DNA of 64,000 nucleotides from Serratia sp. AKBS12 (GCF_024793895.1 NZ_JANUSB010000015.1:1364001-1428000); one strand, 5' to 3'. Numbered from the stretch's first letter, positions 8,799 through 17,787 are shown. The notes: generated by a model from the sequence alone, not told the origin. Program-made: numbers and translations.

Positions 8799-10115
8799 AT
8801 GGATAATTTACTGGCTGAGCAGCAGACATTTTCTGACAACGGGTTATTCCTGGACACGCGGGAAGAACACGTGGCACGTGGCGTGGTCACGGCACACCCG
8901 CTGGTGATTGCCAAGGGAAAGGGGGCCGAAGTATGGGACGTCGAGGGCAACCGCTATCTGGACTTTGTCGCCGGCATTGGCGTCTTGAACGTCGGGCACA
9001 GCCACCCGGCGGTGGTGGCCGCGGTCACCGAACAGCTGCAACAGCTCTCGCACGCCTGCTTCCAGGTGGCGGCTTACCCCGGCTATATCGAACTGGCCAA
9101 GCGCTTGAATAACGCCGTGGGCGCCGGTGAAAAATTCAAGAGCGTCTTTTTTACCAGCGGCGCTGAAGCGGTGGAAAACGCGGTTAAAATCGCCCGCGCT
9201 TACACTAACCGTTCCGGGATCATTGCCTTTGACGGCGCGTTTCACGGCCGCACGCTGTTAGGCTGCACGCTGACCGGCATGAGCCAACCCTATAAACAGA
9301 ACTTCGGGCCATTCCCCGGCGAAATATACCGCGTGCCGTTCCCCAATGCGTTTAACGGCATTTCTGACGCTGACTGCCTGCAGGCACTGGATACGCTGTT
9401 TGCCGTGCAGATAGCGGCGGAACGCGTGGCGGCGATCATTATCGAGCCGGTGCAGGGCGATGGCGGCTTCCTGCCCGCATCGCCAGGGTTTATGCAGGCA
9501 TTGCGCGAACTGACTCACCGTCACGGCATCGTACTGATCTGCGATGAGATACAAACCGGCTTTGGCCGCACCGGTAAAATGTTCGGCTTCCAGCACGCCG
9601 GCATCGTGCCGGATTTGGTGACCGTGGCAAAAAGCCTCGGAGGCGGTCTACCGATCTCTGGCGTAGCGGGCAAGGCGGAAATCATGGAAGCGCCAACCCC
9701 TGGGGGCCTGGGTGGCACCTACGGCGGAAATGCGCTGGCCTGTGCGGCGGCGTTGGCGGTGTTTGACTTGTTGGCCGACGGCTCGCTGCTGGCGCGCGCC
9801 AATCAGTTGGGCGCCGAACTTAATGCTCGTCTGCATCAATTGGCCGACAAGTATGTCTGCATCGGCGAGGTGCGCGGTATCGGCTTTATGCAAGCGGTGG
9901 AAATTATCGACGTCGAAAGCGGCTTGCCCGATGCGGCGCTGACCCAACGTATTCTCGACTGCGCCAGTCAGGAAGGTCTACTGTTGATCAAGTGCGGTAT
10001 CAAGCGCAATACCGTTCGCTTCCTCGCACCGTTGGTCACCAGCGACTCGCAGTTGGAAGAGGCGCTTCACATCTTTGATATTGCACTGGCCCGCGCCACC
10101 GGCAGGCTGGGCTAA
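8799..10115 (+). CDS. gabT: Class III PLP-dependent aminotransferase, 4-aminobutyrate aminotransferase-like
   Basis: This 438-residue fold-type I transaminase has the PLP-binding Lys near residue 278 in VAKSLGGGLPISG. ICDEIQTGFGRTG, a hallmark of omega-aminotransferases, precedes it near 248. TSGAEAVENAVKIAR (~125) is the phosphate-binding region. It would move the amino group of GABA or another omega-amino acid to 2-oxoglutarate. A ribosome site (GAAGAGAG) precedes the ATG. In this locus it is the natural next step after a lactam or amide is opened to an omega-amino acid. The gabT symbol reflects similarity only; no succinate-semialdehyde dehydrogenase gene accompanies it here. Confidence 0.85.
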   Translation: MDNLLAEQQTFSDNGLFLDTREEHVARGVVTAHPLVIAKGKGAEVWDVEGNRYLDFVAGIGVLNVGHSHPAVVAAVTEQLQQLSHACFQVAAYPGYIELAKRLNNAVGAGEKFKSVFFTSGAEAVENAVKIARAYTNRSGIIAFDGAFHGRTLLGCTLTGMSQPYKQNFGPFPGEIYRVPFPNAFNGISDADCLQALDTLFAVQIAAERVAAIIIEPVQGDGGFLPASPGFMQALRELTHRHGIVLICDEIQTGFGRTGKMFGFQHAGIVPDLVTVAKSLGGGLPISGVAGKAEIMEAPTPGGLGGTYGGNALACAAALAVFDLLADGSLLARANQLGAELNARLHQLADKYVCIGEVRGIGFMQAVEIIDVESGLPDAALTQRILDCASQEGLLLIKCGIKRNTVRFLAPLVTSDSQLEEALHIFDIALARATGRLG

Positions 10116-10163
10116 ACGGCTTCCTCATTGATATTCTTATGTTTGTTTGCTTTGCAAGACGAC

Positions 10164-10213
10164 GGTATGGCACGGTAAAACGCTGGCGCCGCTGGCAGAA
10201 AGCGTGCTATACC
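10164..10213. promoter_or_regulatory. Inverted repeat upstream of the Lrp-type regulator gene
   Basis: Arms GGTATGGCACG (10164-10174) and CGTGCTATACC (10203-10213) pair over 11 positions with one G-T pair. They enclose a GC-rich 28-base loop. The repeat lies after the aminotransferase stop and 40 bases before the regulator start. It could end transcription weakly or be the binding site of the adjacent Lrp-type protein. No T-run follows. Confidence 0.4.
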
Positions 10214-10253
10214 ATCGACATCAGATAACAATTTGGTAACAATGAGGGGTGTT

Positions 10254-10760
10254 ATGAATGGCTTAATGAAACTAGACCGCATTGACATCAACATTCTGGT
10301 ACAGCTGCAAAAAGACGGCCGCATCAGCAATGTCAATCTTGCCGATGCCGTGGGTCTTTCTCCCAGCCCCTGCCTGCAACGCGTCAAGCGCCTGGAGACT
10401 GCCGGCTTTATCACCGGCTACGAAGCGCATATCAACCTGACAAAAATCACCGATTCGGTGACGGTGTTCACCGAAGTTACGTTGGCCGGTCATCGGCGCG
10501 AAGATTTTATGCGTTTCGAAAACGCCATCCGCGAAGTGGACGAACTGATGGAATGCCACCTGATCACCGGTGGTTACGATTATCTGTTGCGCTTTATTAC
10601 CCGCAGCATCGAACACTATCAGGAAGTGATTGAACAGTTGCTGGACGCCAAGGTCGGTATCGACAAGTACTTCAGCTATATCGTGATCAAATCGCCGATC
10701 ATCAAAAGCAGCGTTCCGCTGCGTTCGCTGATTTCCCGCCATACCCCGGTGGAATACTGA
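10254..10760 (+). CDS. Lrp/AsnC family transcriptional regulator
   Basis: This 168-residue DNA-binding protein has an N-terminal winged helix (residues ~5-60, with SNVNLADAVGLSPSPCLQRV as the helix-turn-helix) and a C-terminal RAM effector domain (ECHLITGGYDYLLRF). It ends in a Lrp-like SYIVIKSPI strand. GAGGGG four bases upstream supports this ATG; a start four codons later is also possible. Members sense amino acids. Its position inside the locus suggests that it controls the flanking aminotransferase, hydrolase and HyuAB genes. Confidence 0.9.
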   Translation: MNGLMKLDRIDINILVQLQKDGRISNVNLADAVGLSPSPCLQRVKRLETAGFITGYEAHINLTKITDSVTVFTEVTLAGHRREDFMRFENAIREVDELMECHLITGGYDYLLRFITRSIEHYQEVIEQLLDAKVGIDKYFSYIVIKSPIIKSSVPLRSLISRHTPVEY

Positions 10761-10943
10761 TCGTTCATTGTGCGCCAGGGGTGAAGGACCCTACCTCTGG
10801 GCTCGCCGTTGTCTCGGCACAAAATTTCATTTTCCCGCCAATTTCGCCATAAATACGCTATTATCGCCGAAATTTTGCGAAAACTGCGGCTGATTAACGC
10901 CATAAACTCAAGTTATGCCACGTTAATTCAACCAGGAGTTCGC

Positions 10944-11411
10944 ATGCTTTCGCCATTTGTTCCGCCCGCTGCCCGTTGGCAGCGTAACGATTATCTGCTG
11001 AGTACCGATCCCGCGTTGCTCGACGTGGAGTGGGTGCATCGGCAGCTCACGCAGCACAGCTACTGGGCCAAGGGGCAGTCGCGAGAAACCACCCTGCGGG
11101 CGCTGGCTTGTTCGCTGCCGTTCGGTCTTTATCAGCAACAGCGCCAGGTCGGCTTTGGCCGGCTGATCACCGACTATTGCCGTTTTGCCTACCTGAGCGA
11201 CGTGATAGTGGATAGCGCTCACCGTGGACGAGGGCTGGGAGGGTGGCTGGCCGCCTGCGTGACGCAGCATCCAGCGCTACACCAGGTCAAACGCTGGCTG
11301 CTGGCCACCGATGATGCCCATCAGATCTATCAACGTGCTGGCTGGCAGGCGGTAGCACGGCCGGAAAGGCTGATGGAATATACCCGCCCAGCCGGGGAGA
11401 AACGGCCATGA
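10944..11411 (+). CDS. GNAT family N-acetyltransferase
   Basis: This 155-residue single-domain GNAT has the acetyl-CoA motif VDSAHRGRGLGGWL near residues 89-102 and the later IYQRAGWQA block near 130. AGGAG seven bases before the ATG supports the start. The 3' end overlaps the hydantoinase A gene by four bases (ATGA), so the two are coupled. It resembles small YjgM/ElaA-size acetyltransferases of unknown substrate. It may modify the same amine handled by the locus. Confidence 0.87.
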   Translation: MLSPFVPPAARWQRNDYLLSTDPALLDVEWVHRQLTQHSYWAKGQSRETTLRALACSLPFGLYQQQRQVGFGRLITDYCRFAYLSDVIVDSAHRGRGLGGWLAACVTQHPALHQVKRWLLATDDAHQIYQRAGWQAVARPERLMEYTRPAGEKRP

Positions 11412-13468
11412 GCTACCGTGTTGGCGTGGATATTGGCGGCTCGTTCACCGATTTTGCGGTATTGGACGAACGTGACAACAGCATTCGTACCTTGAAAGTG
11501 CTGTCGCGGCCCGACAGTCCGGGCAGCGAAATTACCACCGGACTGGCGGCATTACAGCAGCGGGACGGCATCGATCCCCGGCAGATCGCCTATTTTACCC
11601 ACGGCACTACGGTGGGAGTTAACGCGGTGATCCAGCGCAAGGGCGTCAAACTGGCGCTGTTCACCACCCACGGCTTTAGTGACGTGCTGGAATTGGCGCG
11701 ACTGAAGATCCCGCATATCCATGATTTATTTTCCCGCAGACCGACACCGCTGATTTCTCGCGATCGGGTGTTCGGCATCAACGAACGCACCGACAGTGAT
11801 GGCCGCATTCTGGTGACGCCCGACCGCCACAGCGTAGAGCAGGCGGTGGCGGCGGCAATCGCGGCAGGTTGTGCCGGCATCGTGATTTCGCTGCTGCACA
11901 GTTACCGTAACCCCGACAATGAACAGGCGGTGCGCCGGATCATCGCCGAGATTGCGCCCGATATGCAGGTCTGCTGTTCGGCTGATATCTGGCCCATTAT
12001 TCGCGAGTACGAACGCACCATCACTGCGGTGATTAATGCCTATGTGCAGCCGCAGGTGATTGACTATCTGCAGGCCTTTGAGCAGGCACTGGGCGAGATG
12101 GGCGTGACGGTACCGCCACGTATCGCCAAGTCCAACGGCGGCGTGATGAGCATGACGCAGGCCAAGACGGAATGCGTACAGATGGTGCTGTCCGGCACCG
12201 CTTCCGGGGTGATCGGTGCCAGCTATATTGCACAGCGCTGCGGTTTTGAGCGGTTGCTGAGTCTGGATATTGGCGGCACCAGCGCCGACGTGGCGGTAAT
12301 CGTCAACGGCATGCCTGAGTATGGCAGCGGTGAAATCATCGGCGAGTTTCCAATCTATATTCCGTCGGTTTCCGTGACCTCGGTCGGCCAGGGCGGCGGC
12401 TCCATCGCCTGGCTCGACCCGCAAGGGGTATTACACGTTGGCCCTGACAGCGCCGGTTCACTGCCCGGACCGGTATGCTTTCAGCGCGGGGGAACGGCAG
12501 CCACCGCCACAGATGCCTTTGCCGCCTGTGGCCTGATCGGCCATGGCGATCTGGGTTACCACGCGGTACAGGTCGACGTAGCAGCCGCCCGCGCGGCGGT
12601 ACAGGCATTGGCGGATCCATTGGGGATCACCCAGGAACAAACGGCGGAGAATATCATCGCACTGGCCATTTCCGGCATGTACAGCGACTCCAGCGGGCTG
12701 CTGTCGCGTTTTGGCATCGATCCGCGCGAGTTCTGGTTCCTGGCTTTTGGCGGTGCCGGACCGATGATGGGCTGTTTCCTGGCGCGTGAATTGAACATGA
12801 AAGGCGTGGTGGTGCCGCCAACGCCGGGGGTATTGTCCGCACTCGGTGGGTTGGTGGCCGATGTAAAGAATGATTTTATCCGCACGATGTACTGCGATGT
12901 TACCGATGACATAGCTGCCGAACTGGCGCGCCAGGCCGATCGGTTGTGCAGTGAGGCACAGGGCTGGCTGGCGCGGGAATACGGCGACGGACTGGCGCAG
13001 ACGCTGAGTTTTTCGGCGGACATGCGCTATCGCGGCCAGTCGTTCGAAATCGAGGTGGCGCTTGAGCAGCATGCCTTGGCACAGGGGGATATCGCCGCGC
13101 TGCAAGCGGCATTTAACGCCCAGCATCAGCGGCTGTTCGGCCACCACGATCCACAGGCGATGGTGCAGATTATCGCTCTGCGACTGGTGATCGTTTCGCC
13201 AACCCCCAAACCGGCGCTAATGACGCTGGCTGCGTGCGATGGCCCGGTTGAAGTGCTGCGCCAGGTGGACGCCTGGATCGACGGGCGCTGGTGGCGGGTT
13301 GATGCCGTGTCCCGCGCCACGTTGCGCGCCGGGCATCAGTTCGCAGGTCCGGCCATTGTGCTGCAAGACGACTGCACCACCTGTGTACCGCCGGGTATGG
13401 AGGTCAACGTTGACTCATTCGGCAATCTGCTTATCACTCCACTGACCGAGGTTAATCATGGCAATTGA
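11408..13468 (+). CDS. Hydantoinase/oxoprolinase family protein, subunit A (HyuA-like)
   Basis: This 686-residue protein has the actin-like ATPase fold of ATP-dependent hydantoinases. The N-terminal phosphate loop is VDIGGSFTDFAV (residues 7-18) and the second is LDIGGTSADVAV near 287. The family includes N-methylhydantoinase A, the A half of 5-oxoprolinase, the caprolactamase alpha subunit and acetone carboxylase. All couple ATP hydrolysis to activation of a carbonyl, here most likely opening of a cyclic amide. The B subunit gene overlaps its 3' end by 11 bases, so both are made together. The true substrate is unknown. Confidence 0.9.
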   Translation: MSYRVGVDIGGSFTDFAVLDERDNSIRTLKVLSRPDSPGSEITTGLAALQQRDGIDPRQIAYFTHGTTVGVNAVIQRKGVKLALFTTHGFSDVLELARLKIPHIHDLFSRRPTPLISRDRVFGINERTDSDGRILVTPDRHSVEQAVAAAIAAGCAGIVISLLHSYRNPDNEQAVRRIIAEIAPDMQVCCSADIWPIIREYERTITAVINAYVQPQVIDYLQAFEQALGEMGVTVPPRIAKSNGGVMSMTQAKTECVQMVLSGTASGVIGASYIAQRCGFERLLSLDIGGTSADVAVIVNGMPEYGSGEIIGEFPIYIPSVSVTSVGQGGGSIAWLDPQGVLHVGPDSAGSLPGPVCFQRGGTAATATDAFAACGLIGHGDLGYHAVQVDVAAARAAVQALADPLGITQEQTAENIIALAISGMYSDSSGLLSRFGIDPREFWFLAFGGAGPMMGCFLARELNMKGVVVPPTPGVLSALGGLVADVKNDFIRTMYCDVTDDIAAELARQADRLCSEAQGWLAREYGDGLAQTLSFSADMRYRGQSFEIEVALEQHALAQGDIAALQAAFNAQHQRLFGHHDPQAMVQIIALRLVIVSPTPKPALMTLAACDGPVEVLRQVDAWIDGRWWRVDAVSRATLRAGHQFAGPAIVLQDDCTTCVPPGMEVNVDSFGNLLITPLTEVNHGN

Positions 13469-15449
13469 CGGACGTAACCTGCAAATTCTGGCCAACTACT
13501 GTGCGGCAGCGGCGGATGCAATGGCCTTTACCCTGATGCGCACCGCACATTCGACCTTTGTCAAAGAAACCGAGGATTTCTCCTGTCAGATTGTCAGTCG
13601 CAGCGGTCTGGCTTTCGCGTCGCCGCGCAGTTTTGGCGCCCCCTGGTACAGCGGTATTGACTATGGCCCTGTGCTGGCGCTGATTGATGACTACCAGCCG
13701 GGAGATATCTGCATCACCAACGACGCCTATGCTGGCAATGTGGCTACGCATTCACCAGATATTCACATCTGGAAGCCGGTATTCCATCAGGGCGAAATCG
13801 CCTGCTTTGTGGTCGGGCATATTCATAATACCGACGTTGGCGGCGCGGTGCCGGCGTCGCTGTCGCGCTCACTGACGGAGATTGTGCAAGAGGGGCTACG
13901 GCTGCCACCGTTGAAAATCGTCAGCGGCGGCAAGCTGAATCAGGAGGTCGCCCGTATCATGCGGCTCAACGTGCGTGCCCCCGAACAGAACTGGGGCGAC
14001 TTCAAGGCACAGCTTGCCTCGGTGAATATCGGCGAAAGCAAAATCCGGCAGATCATCGCACGTTTCGGCATCGCCGACTTTCTGCACGGGGTGGAGGCGT
14101 TGCTTGACTATGCCGAACGTCAGGCACGGGCGGTCATTGCCACCATCCCGGACGGTGAGTATTTTTATGCCGATTACGCCGATGAAGACGGCGAGGGGGG
14201 ATATCCTTGTCGCATCGCCGTGACGTTGAAGGTCAAGGGCGATGCGCTTGAGCTGGATTACAGCGGTAGCGATCCACAGTTGGCTTCGTCACTCAATATG
14301 CCCACCGGCGGGCGCGAACGTCATCCGCTGGCACTGGTGGGGGTCACCTATGTACTCGCCACGCTGGATAACCAGTTGCTGCTCAACGCCGGTACGTTGC
14401 GAGCAACGCGGGCCGTACTACCGCCGGGCACCATTATGAACTGCGAAGCGCCGGCCGCCGTCGGCATGCGCTCGCTAACCTGCGCGATGGCACAGATCGC
14501 CACGCTAGGGGCGTTTTCACTGGCCATGCCGCAGCGGTTACCAGCCAATTCGCCGGGCGGCAATTCGATCGTCAATATTCGTACCGTGGATAGCCAGAAC
14601 CGTACCGTGGTTGCCTCGCTGGGACCGGTCGGTGGTGGATCCGGTGGCACCCCGCGCCACGACGGCCCGGAAGGCTCCGGCGGGCTGTCGGCATTTTTGA
14701 AGAACACGCCGATTGAAATCAGCGAAGCCGAGGTACCCGTGCGTTTTCTGCGTTATCGACTGGTGCCGGACAGCGCCGGTGCCGGGGCATTCCGCGGTGG
14801 GCTGGCAACCGAAATGGCGTTTGAGGTGTTCGCCCCCAATACCGTGATCACAGCGCGCAACCGCAACCGTTCGGTGTTCGCATCGGCCGGTGCTGCCGGC
14901 GGCCAGGCCGGGTCGACCTCGTGGTTTCGAACCACCACGCCAGCGGGGCAGATCACCGAGCATGGCAATACCGATGTCATCCACTGTGGGCCGGGCGACG
15001 TGGTGAGTTTAAAAGGCCCCGGTGCCGGCGGTTACGGCCCGGCAAAGCAGCGCCCGCCGGCCGCCGTGCTGCGCGACGTCATTTGCGGCTTTGTTTCCGA
15101 ACGGGAGGCGCGCGATCGGTACGGTGTGGCGATTGAACAGGGCGAAATCGATCTGCCGACAACCACCCGCCTGCGCGCGGCAATGGCAGATGCGGGCGCA
15201 CAACATTTTGATGTCGGCCCGGCAAGAAGGGCATTCGAGGCGCTCTGGACGCCGGCACGTTATCAACTGCTGACGGAATTTCTGTCCGACATGCCGGTAG
15301 TTTGGCGGCATTTTCTGAAACATCAGGTATTTGCCGCCGTACAGGCCGGGGAGTGTGCCGATTTACCGTTGTCGGCACAAATGGAGACGATTTTCAGCCG
15401 GCTATTGCAGCGCTTCCCTTCGCTGGCGCAAAAAGCTGTCGTCAGCTGA
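13458..15449 (+). CDS. Hydantoinase B/oxoprolinase family protein (HyuB-like)
   Basis: This 663-residue protein matches the hydantoinase B family along its length. Visible landmarks include NDAYAGNVATHSPDIHI near residue 93, VGHIHNTDVGGAVPAS near 118 (probable metal-binding His/Asp cluster) and SGGTPRHDGPEGSGG near 395. With the A subunit it would form an ATP-dependent cyclic-amide hydrolase. It is the last gene of the plus-strand locus; a decayed, gene-poor stretch follows at once. It is somewhat longer than many stand-alone B subunits because of a C-terminal extension of roughly 80-100 residues without a recognised motif. Confidence 0.9.
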   Translation: MAIDGRNLQILANYCAAAADAMAFTLMRTAHSTFVKETEDFSCQIVSRSGLAFASPRSFGAPWYSGIDYGPVLALIDDYQPGDICITNDAYAGNVATHSPDIHIWKPVFHQGEIACFVVGHIHNTDVGGAVPASLSRSLTEIVQEGLRLPPLKIVSGGKLNQEVARIMRLNVRAPEQNWGDFKAQLASVNIGESKIRQIIARFGIADFLHGVEALLDYAERQARAVIATIPDGEYFYADYADEDGEGGYPCRIAVTLKVKGDALELDYSGSDPQLASSLNMPTGGRERHPLALVGVTYVLATLDNQLLLNAGTLRATRAVLPPGTIMNCEAPAAVGMRSLTCAMAQIATLGAFSLAMPQRLPANSPGGNSIVNIRTVDSQNRTVVASLGPVGGGSGGTPRHDGPEGSGGLSAFLKNTPIEISEAEVPVRFLRYRLVPDSAGAGAFRGGLATEMAFEVFAPNTVITARNRNRSVFASAGAAGGQAGSTSWFRTTTPAGQITEHGNTDVIHCGPGDVVSLKGPGAGGYGPAKQRPPAAVLRDVICGFVSEREARDRYGVAIEQGEIDLPTTTRLRAAMADAGAQHFDVGPARRAFEALWTPARYQLLTEFLSDMPVVWRHFLKHQVFAAVQAGECADLPLSAQMETIFSRLLQRFPSLAQKAVVS

Positions 15450-15865
15450 AATCACCGAGGCAGGAGATTGCCAATGCTGACGAGCAGGCTGAGCGCCTGG
15501 TCAACCTGCCAGCGGCAGCAATGACTGTCGACGGGCCCAGCCACGTGAGGCATGCAAACGGACAACCGGAGCGCTTGTTCCTCAGTAGCCAGCAGATCGA
15601 TCATCGCCCGCGTCGCCGATGATTGGCGACAATGGGGGATGATGGGGGACGTAAACCATAGAAAATTGCCGGGTGCGCCCCCTAACAGCGGCCGCGAGTC
15701 ATATCGGCTCCGGTGAGAGCGCATCGGCAAATCATGCTGAGCCTAGTGCATGATCTCAATAAAGATTGGTCGGTGACGGGCGATCGCGAGTGGCAGCACT
15801 GGAGCCAGTTTGGCAGTGCGCAGGGTTCGAACGCAGGAGGACATTGACCGGGACTTTATCCTCCG
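15450..15865. other. Gene-poor junction after the HyuAB locus
   Basis: This stretch of about 415 bases holds no recognisable gene or strong terminator. Short open frames exist on both strands (for example 15734-15847 plus, and a 92-codon frame on the minus strand), but neither shows a known motif or ribosome site. A GGTTCGAAC string near 15825 looks like a tRNA T-loop but has no matching stem. It marks the passage from the GC-rich catabolic locus to the AT-richer accessory region. Confidence 0.5.
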
Positions 15866-16735
15866 CTAAATGAATTTAAGCAAAAACCTTACCGGTTTTA
15901 TTTCCAGTATCTTATGCCAGATTGCGGCCAAATCAACAATGCCGGCCATCCCCAGAAGCACAAGTATAATCAGTAACGTTGCGATAGTAATAATAAACAT
16001 AAAGCGCACTATATTTTTGTGCATTTTAAGTTGTTGCGTAATGCGTTTTTCTTCTTTTTCAAACTCAACGATTGTGGTGATCGCCTGTCCCTGGACGAAA
16101 TAGGCGGCATTTATCTCTTTTAAATCACCGGATATCACGAGTGACTCCAGCAATAGGTTGAGACGCCGACTATAAGCCTCATTCTTGATATGTTTATACC
16201 AAAGCGTTCCATAGACTAACGTGACGATCTCCTCAAGGTGGAATCCTGAGATCGTGCGGGAAGGGCGCTGATTAATATAGTGCGTGACCAGCAGTTTAAG
16301 CAGATTGACGCGGTCCCGGCTAATGGTCTCTTGCTCTGCGTTGAAGCCAGAAGTTAACTTCCCTTTTTGGCGCGCCAACCATGTTTTTACGGTTATTATT
16401 TTTAGGCGCCGGTCGAGAACAAAGGTGAAGATACTGGCATAATGAATCTGGAAATCTTTTTTATAATGTATGATTTCCGCCGCCATATCCGCAAGTGTAT
16501 CAATTTCTAGCTCAATGTGTTCCCCCTGTGAAAGCGAGGATAAGCATACGCGGTCAATGTCGCCGTTCTCATCCAATGCAAGAGAGGACAATTTGTATCT
16601 GGCATTTTCGGCATTCTTAAAGAAAACAGCATAATAATCGTGTGGCTTATCGCTTACTTCGCCGTGTTCAATCAACCAAGGCAGATTTTTGCGCCACAGG
16701 TTTGTCTGGGTTTTCTGAAGATCGATAATGCGCAT
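15866..16735 (-). CDS. Unknown protein with C-terminal membrane anchor
   Basis: This 289-residue protein is one I do not recognise. It is largely hydrophilic with a charged middle (residues ~85-225) and has one or two hydrophobic segments near the C terminus (FMFIITIATLLIILVLLGMA, about residues 244-263), followed by a short basic tail. This suggests a cytoplasmic domain anchored at the membrane. AAGGAACG before the ATG is a plausible ribosome site. The gene is more AT-rich than the catabolic genes to its left and stands alone in a decayed region, so it was probably acquired by transfer. Confidence 0.65.
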   Translation of the reverse strand: MRIIDLQKTQTNLWRKNLPWLIEHGEVSDKPHDYYAVFFKNAENARYKLSSLALDENGDIDRVCLSSLSQGEHIELEIDTLADMAAEIIHYKKDFQIHYASIFTFVLDRRLKIITVKTWLARQKGKLTSGFNAEQETISRDRVNLLKLLVTHYINQRPSRTISGFHLEEIVTLVYGTLWYKHIKNEAYSRRLNLLLESLVISGDLKEINAAYFVQGQAITTIVEFEKEEKRITQQLKMHKNIVRFMFIITIATLLIILVLLGMAGIVDLAAIWHKILEIKPVRFLLKFI

Positions 16736-17356
16736 TTTCGTTCCTTAAAAGCTGAATACAGCGCGTAATAATAAAACTAGAACATAATCCAAATTCGGCA
16801 TGCTCAATTGGCCCGATGCGAGCATTGCCTGAACCATCATGATGGGCAAGATTAACGTTGTCGTTCACTGTATTGGCTTGATTATCAAAACCTTGCTGTA
16901 AGTTCAAGGTTGGTTGAAAGCGCGGTTCCATAGTGCGAAACCGGCTGCGTGGCATGGCCGTCAAGATCGTTATTGTTGTGCTACTGCCGGGCAACCAGTG
17001 GCTAAGCGGAACGCGTGACCGGCGTGACGCTAAAAGTGCCGACTGACAACTGACGCTAAGGTAAATGCATAGCTCGTGGTGCAGCCTTGAGTTTTATGAC
17101 CACATACGCTATCTCGCAGTGAATAATAAACATTGCAATGTTAACAAAAAGCCATCGACATCCAAATCGTAAAAGTATTTAAAAATAAATTTGGTGAAGG
17201 GGAAATCATTGAGGAGATGCGTGGGCGCTGCTGACTAAGCATTTTAACAGAAAAACAGTATCCTGCATCGGTGTCCATTTTTATATTTGAAATGCTCCTG
17301 GTTAATCCCTTGGTTAAGCCGGCGAGCTTCAAACGGGTGACATATCCTGGTTAGAT

Positions 17357-17467
17357 ATGGTTTTGTGGGATTGTGGGATTGTGGGATTGTGGGATTATCA
17401 TGCCCAGAGAGTGCCCGCAGATTTTGCTTTTCACATGTATGAAACGCGCTGGGCCTTTATTGAGTAA
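17357..17467 (+). pseudogene. Possible relic ORF spanning the octanucleotide repeat
   Basis: A 36-codon frame opens inside the repeat and then reads DYHAQRVPADFAFHMYETRW before a stop. The part after the repeat looks protein-like, but there is no ribosome site. I take it for a remnant of a longer gene of unknown kind. Confidence 0.25.
17365..17396. repeat. Four perfect tandem copies of GTGGGATT
   Basis: The octamer GTGGGATT occurs four times without interruption (17365-17372, 17373-17380, 17381-17388, 17389-17396). It lies in the decayed stretch. The unit is not a multiple of three, so a change in copy number would shift any reading frame through it. Confidence 0.9.
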
Positions 17468-17476
17468 AAACAACTG

Positions 17477-17614
17477 ATGACTGATGATAAAGAACGCGCT
17501 CTTATAGCTGCATTGACAAATCTCTATGGGAGCGGCATTTTCATGGGGAAGCGTAAAGTAACTTTGTTTAGAATGACCGCGCCAGTTAGCCAGATTCCAT
17601 GTACCGTTACCTAG
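17477..17614 (+). pseudogene. Possible truncated small gene (45 codons)
   Basis: A frame beginning MTDDKERALIAALTNLYGSG looks like the N terminus of a real protein, then loses character and stops after 45 codons. No family is recognised and no clear ribosome site precedes it. It may be the head of a gene cut by rearrangement. Confidence 0.25.
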
Positions 17615-17787
17615 GTGCGCATAATGTATATTATGTTAAATAGCCTACATTGATAAATAACTTCATGAGTACCTCTACCACTGCTATAAATCAGACAGTT
17701 ACCTTTTATGATGATGCTCGCGTTTTTGTTGTTATGTTCATAGTAGACTTTGGTTCATGTTTGTTATGTTGTCAGGACTGATCATTC

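Larger units (their letters stand above)
16736..17787. other. Decayed AT-rich region with relic ORFs
   Basis: About 1.05 kb contains no intact gene that I can support. It holds an open frame on the minus strand (16668-16931) whose tail runs into the neighbouring gene, a short tandem repeat and two very short plus-strand frames described separately. It looks like the remains of mobile or accessory DNA. Confidence 0.5.

Noticed and set aside
15820-15845. GGTTCGAAC string resembling a tRNA T-loop, possible attachment site
   Set aside because: The flanking bases cannot form the five-bp T-stem or an acceptor stem, so there is no tRNA or tRNA fragment.
16668-16931. Minus-strand frame beginning MEPRFQPTLNLQQGFDNQAN upstream of the unknown membrane-anchored gene
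   Set aside because: The N-terminal part looks protein-like, but the frame runs 68 bases into the start of the next gene and shows no family or clear ribosome site. It may be a relic but cannot be supported as a gene.
17141-17332. 63-codon minus-strand frame in the decayed region
   Set aside because: No ribosome site, no motif and poor protein character; likely chance.
17341-17400. Tandem repeats considered as a CRISPR or iteron array
   Set aside because: Units are only eight bases, adjacent without spacers, and no cas or replication gene is near.
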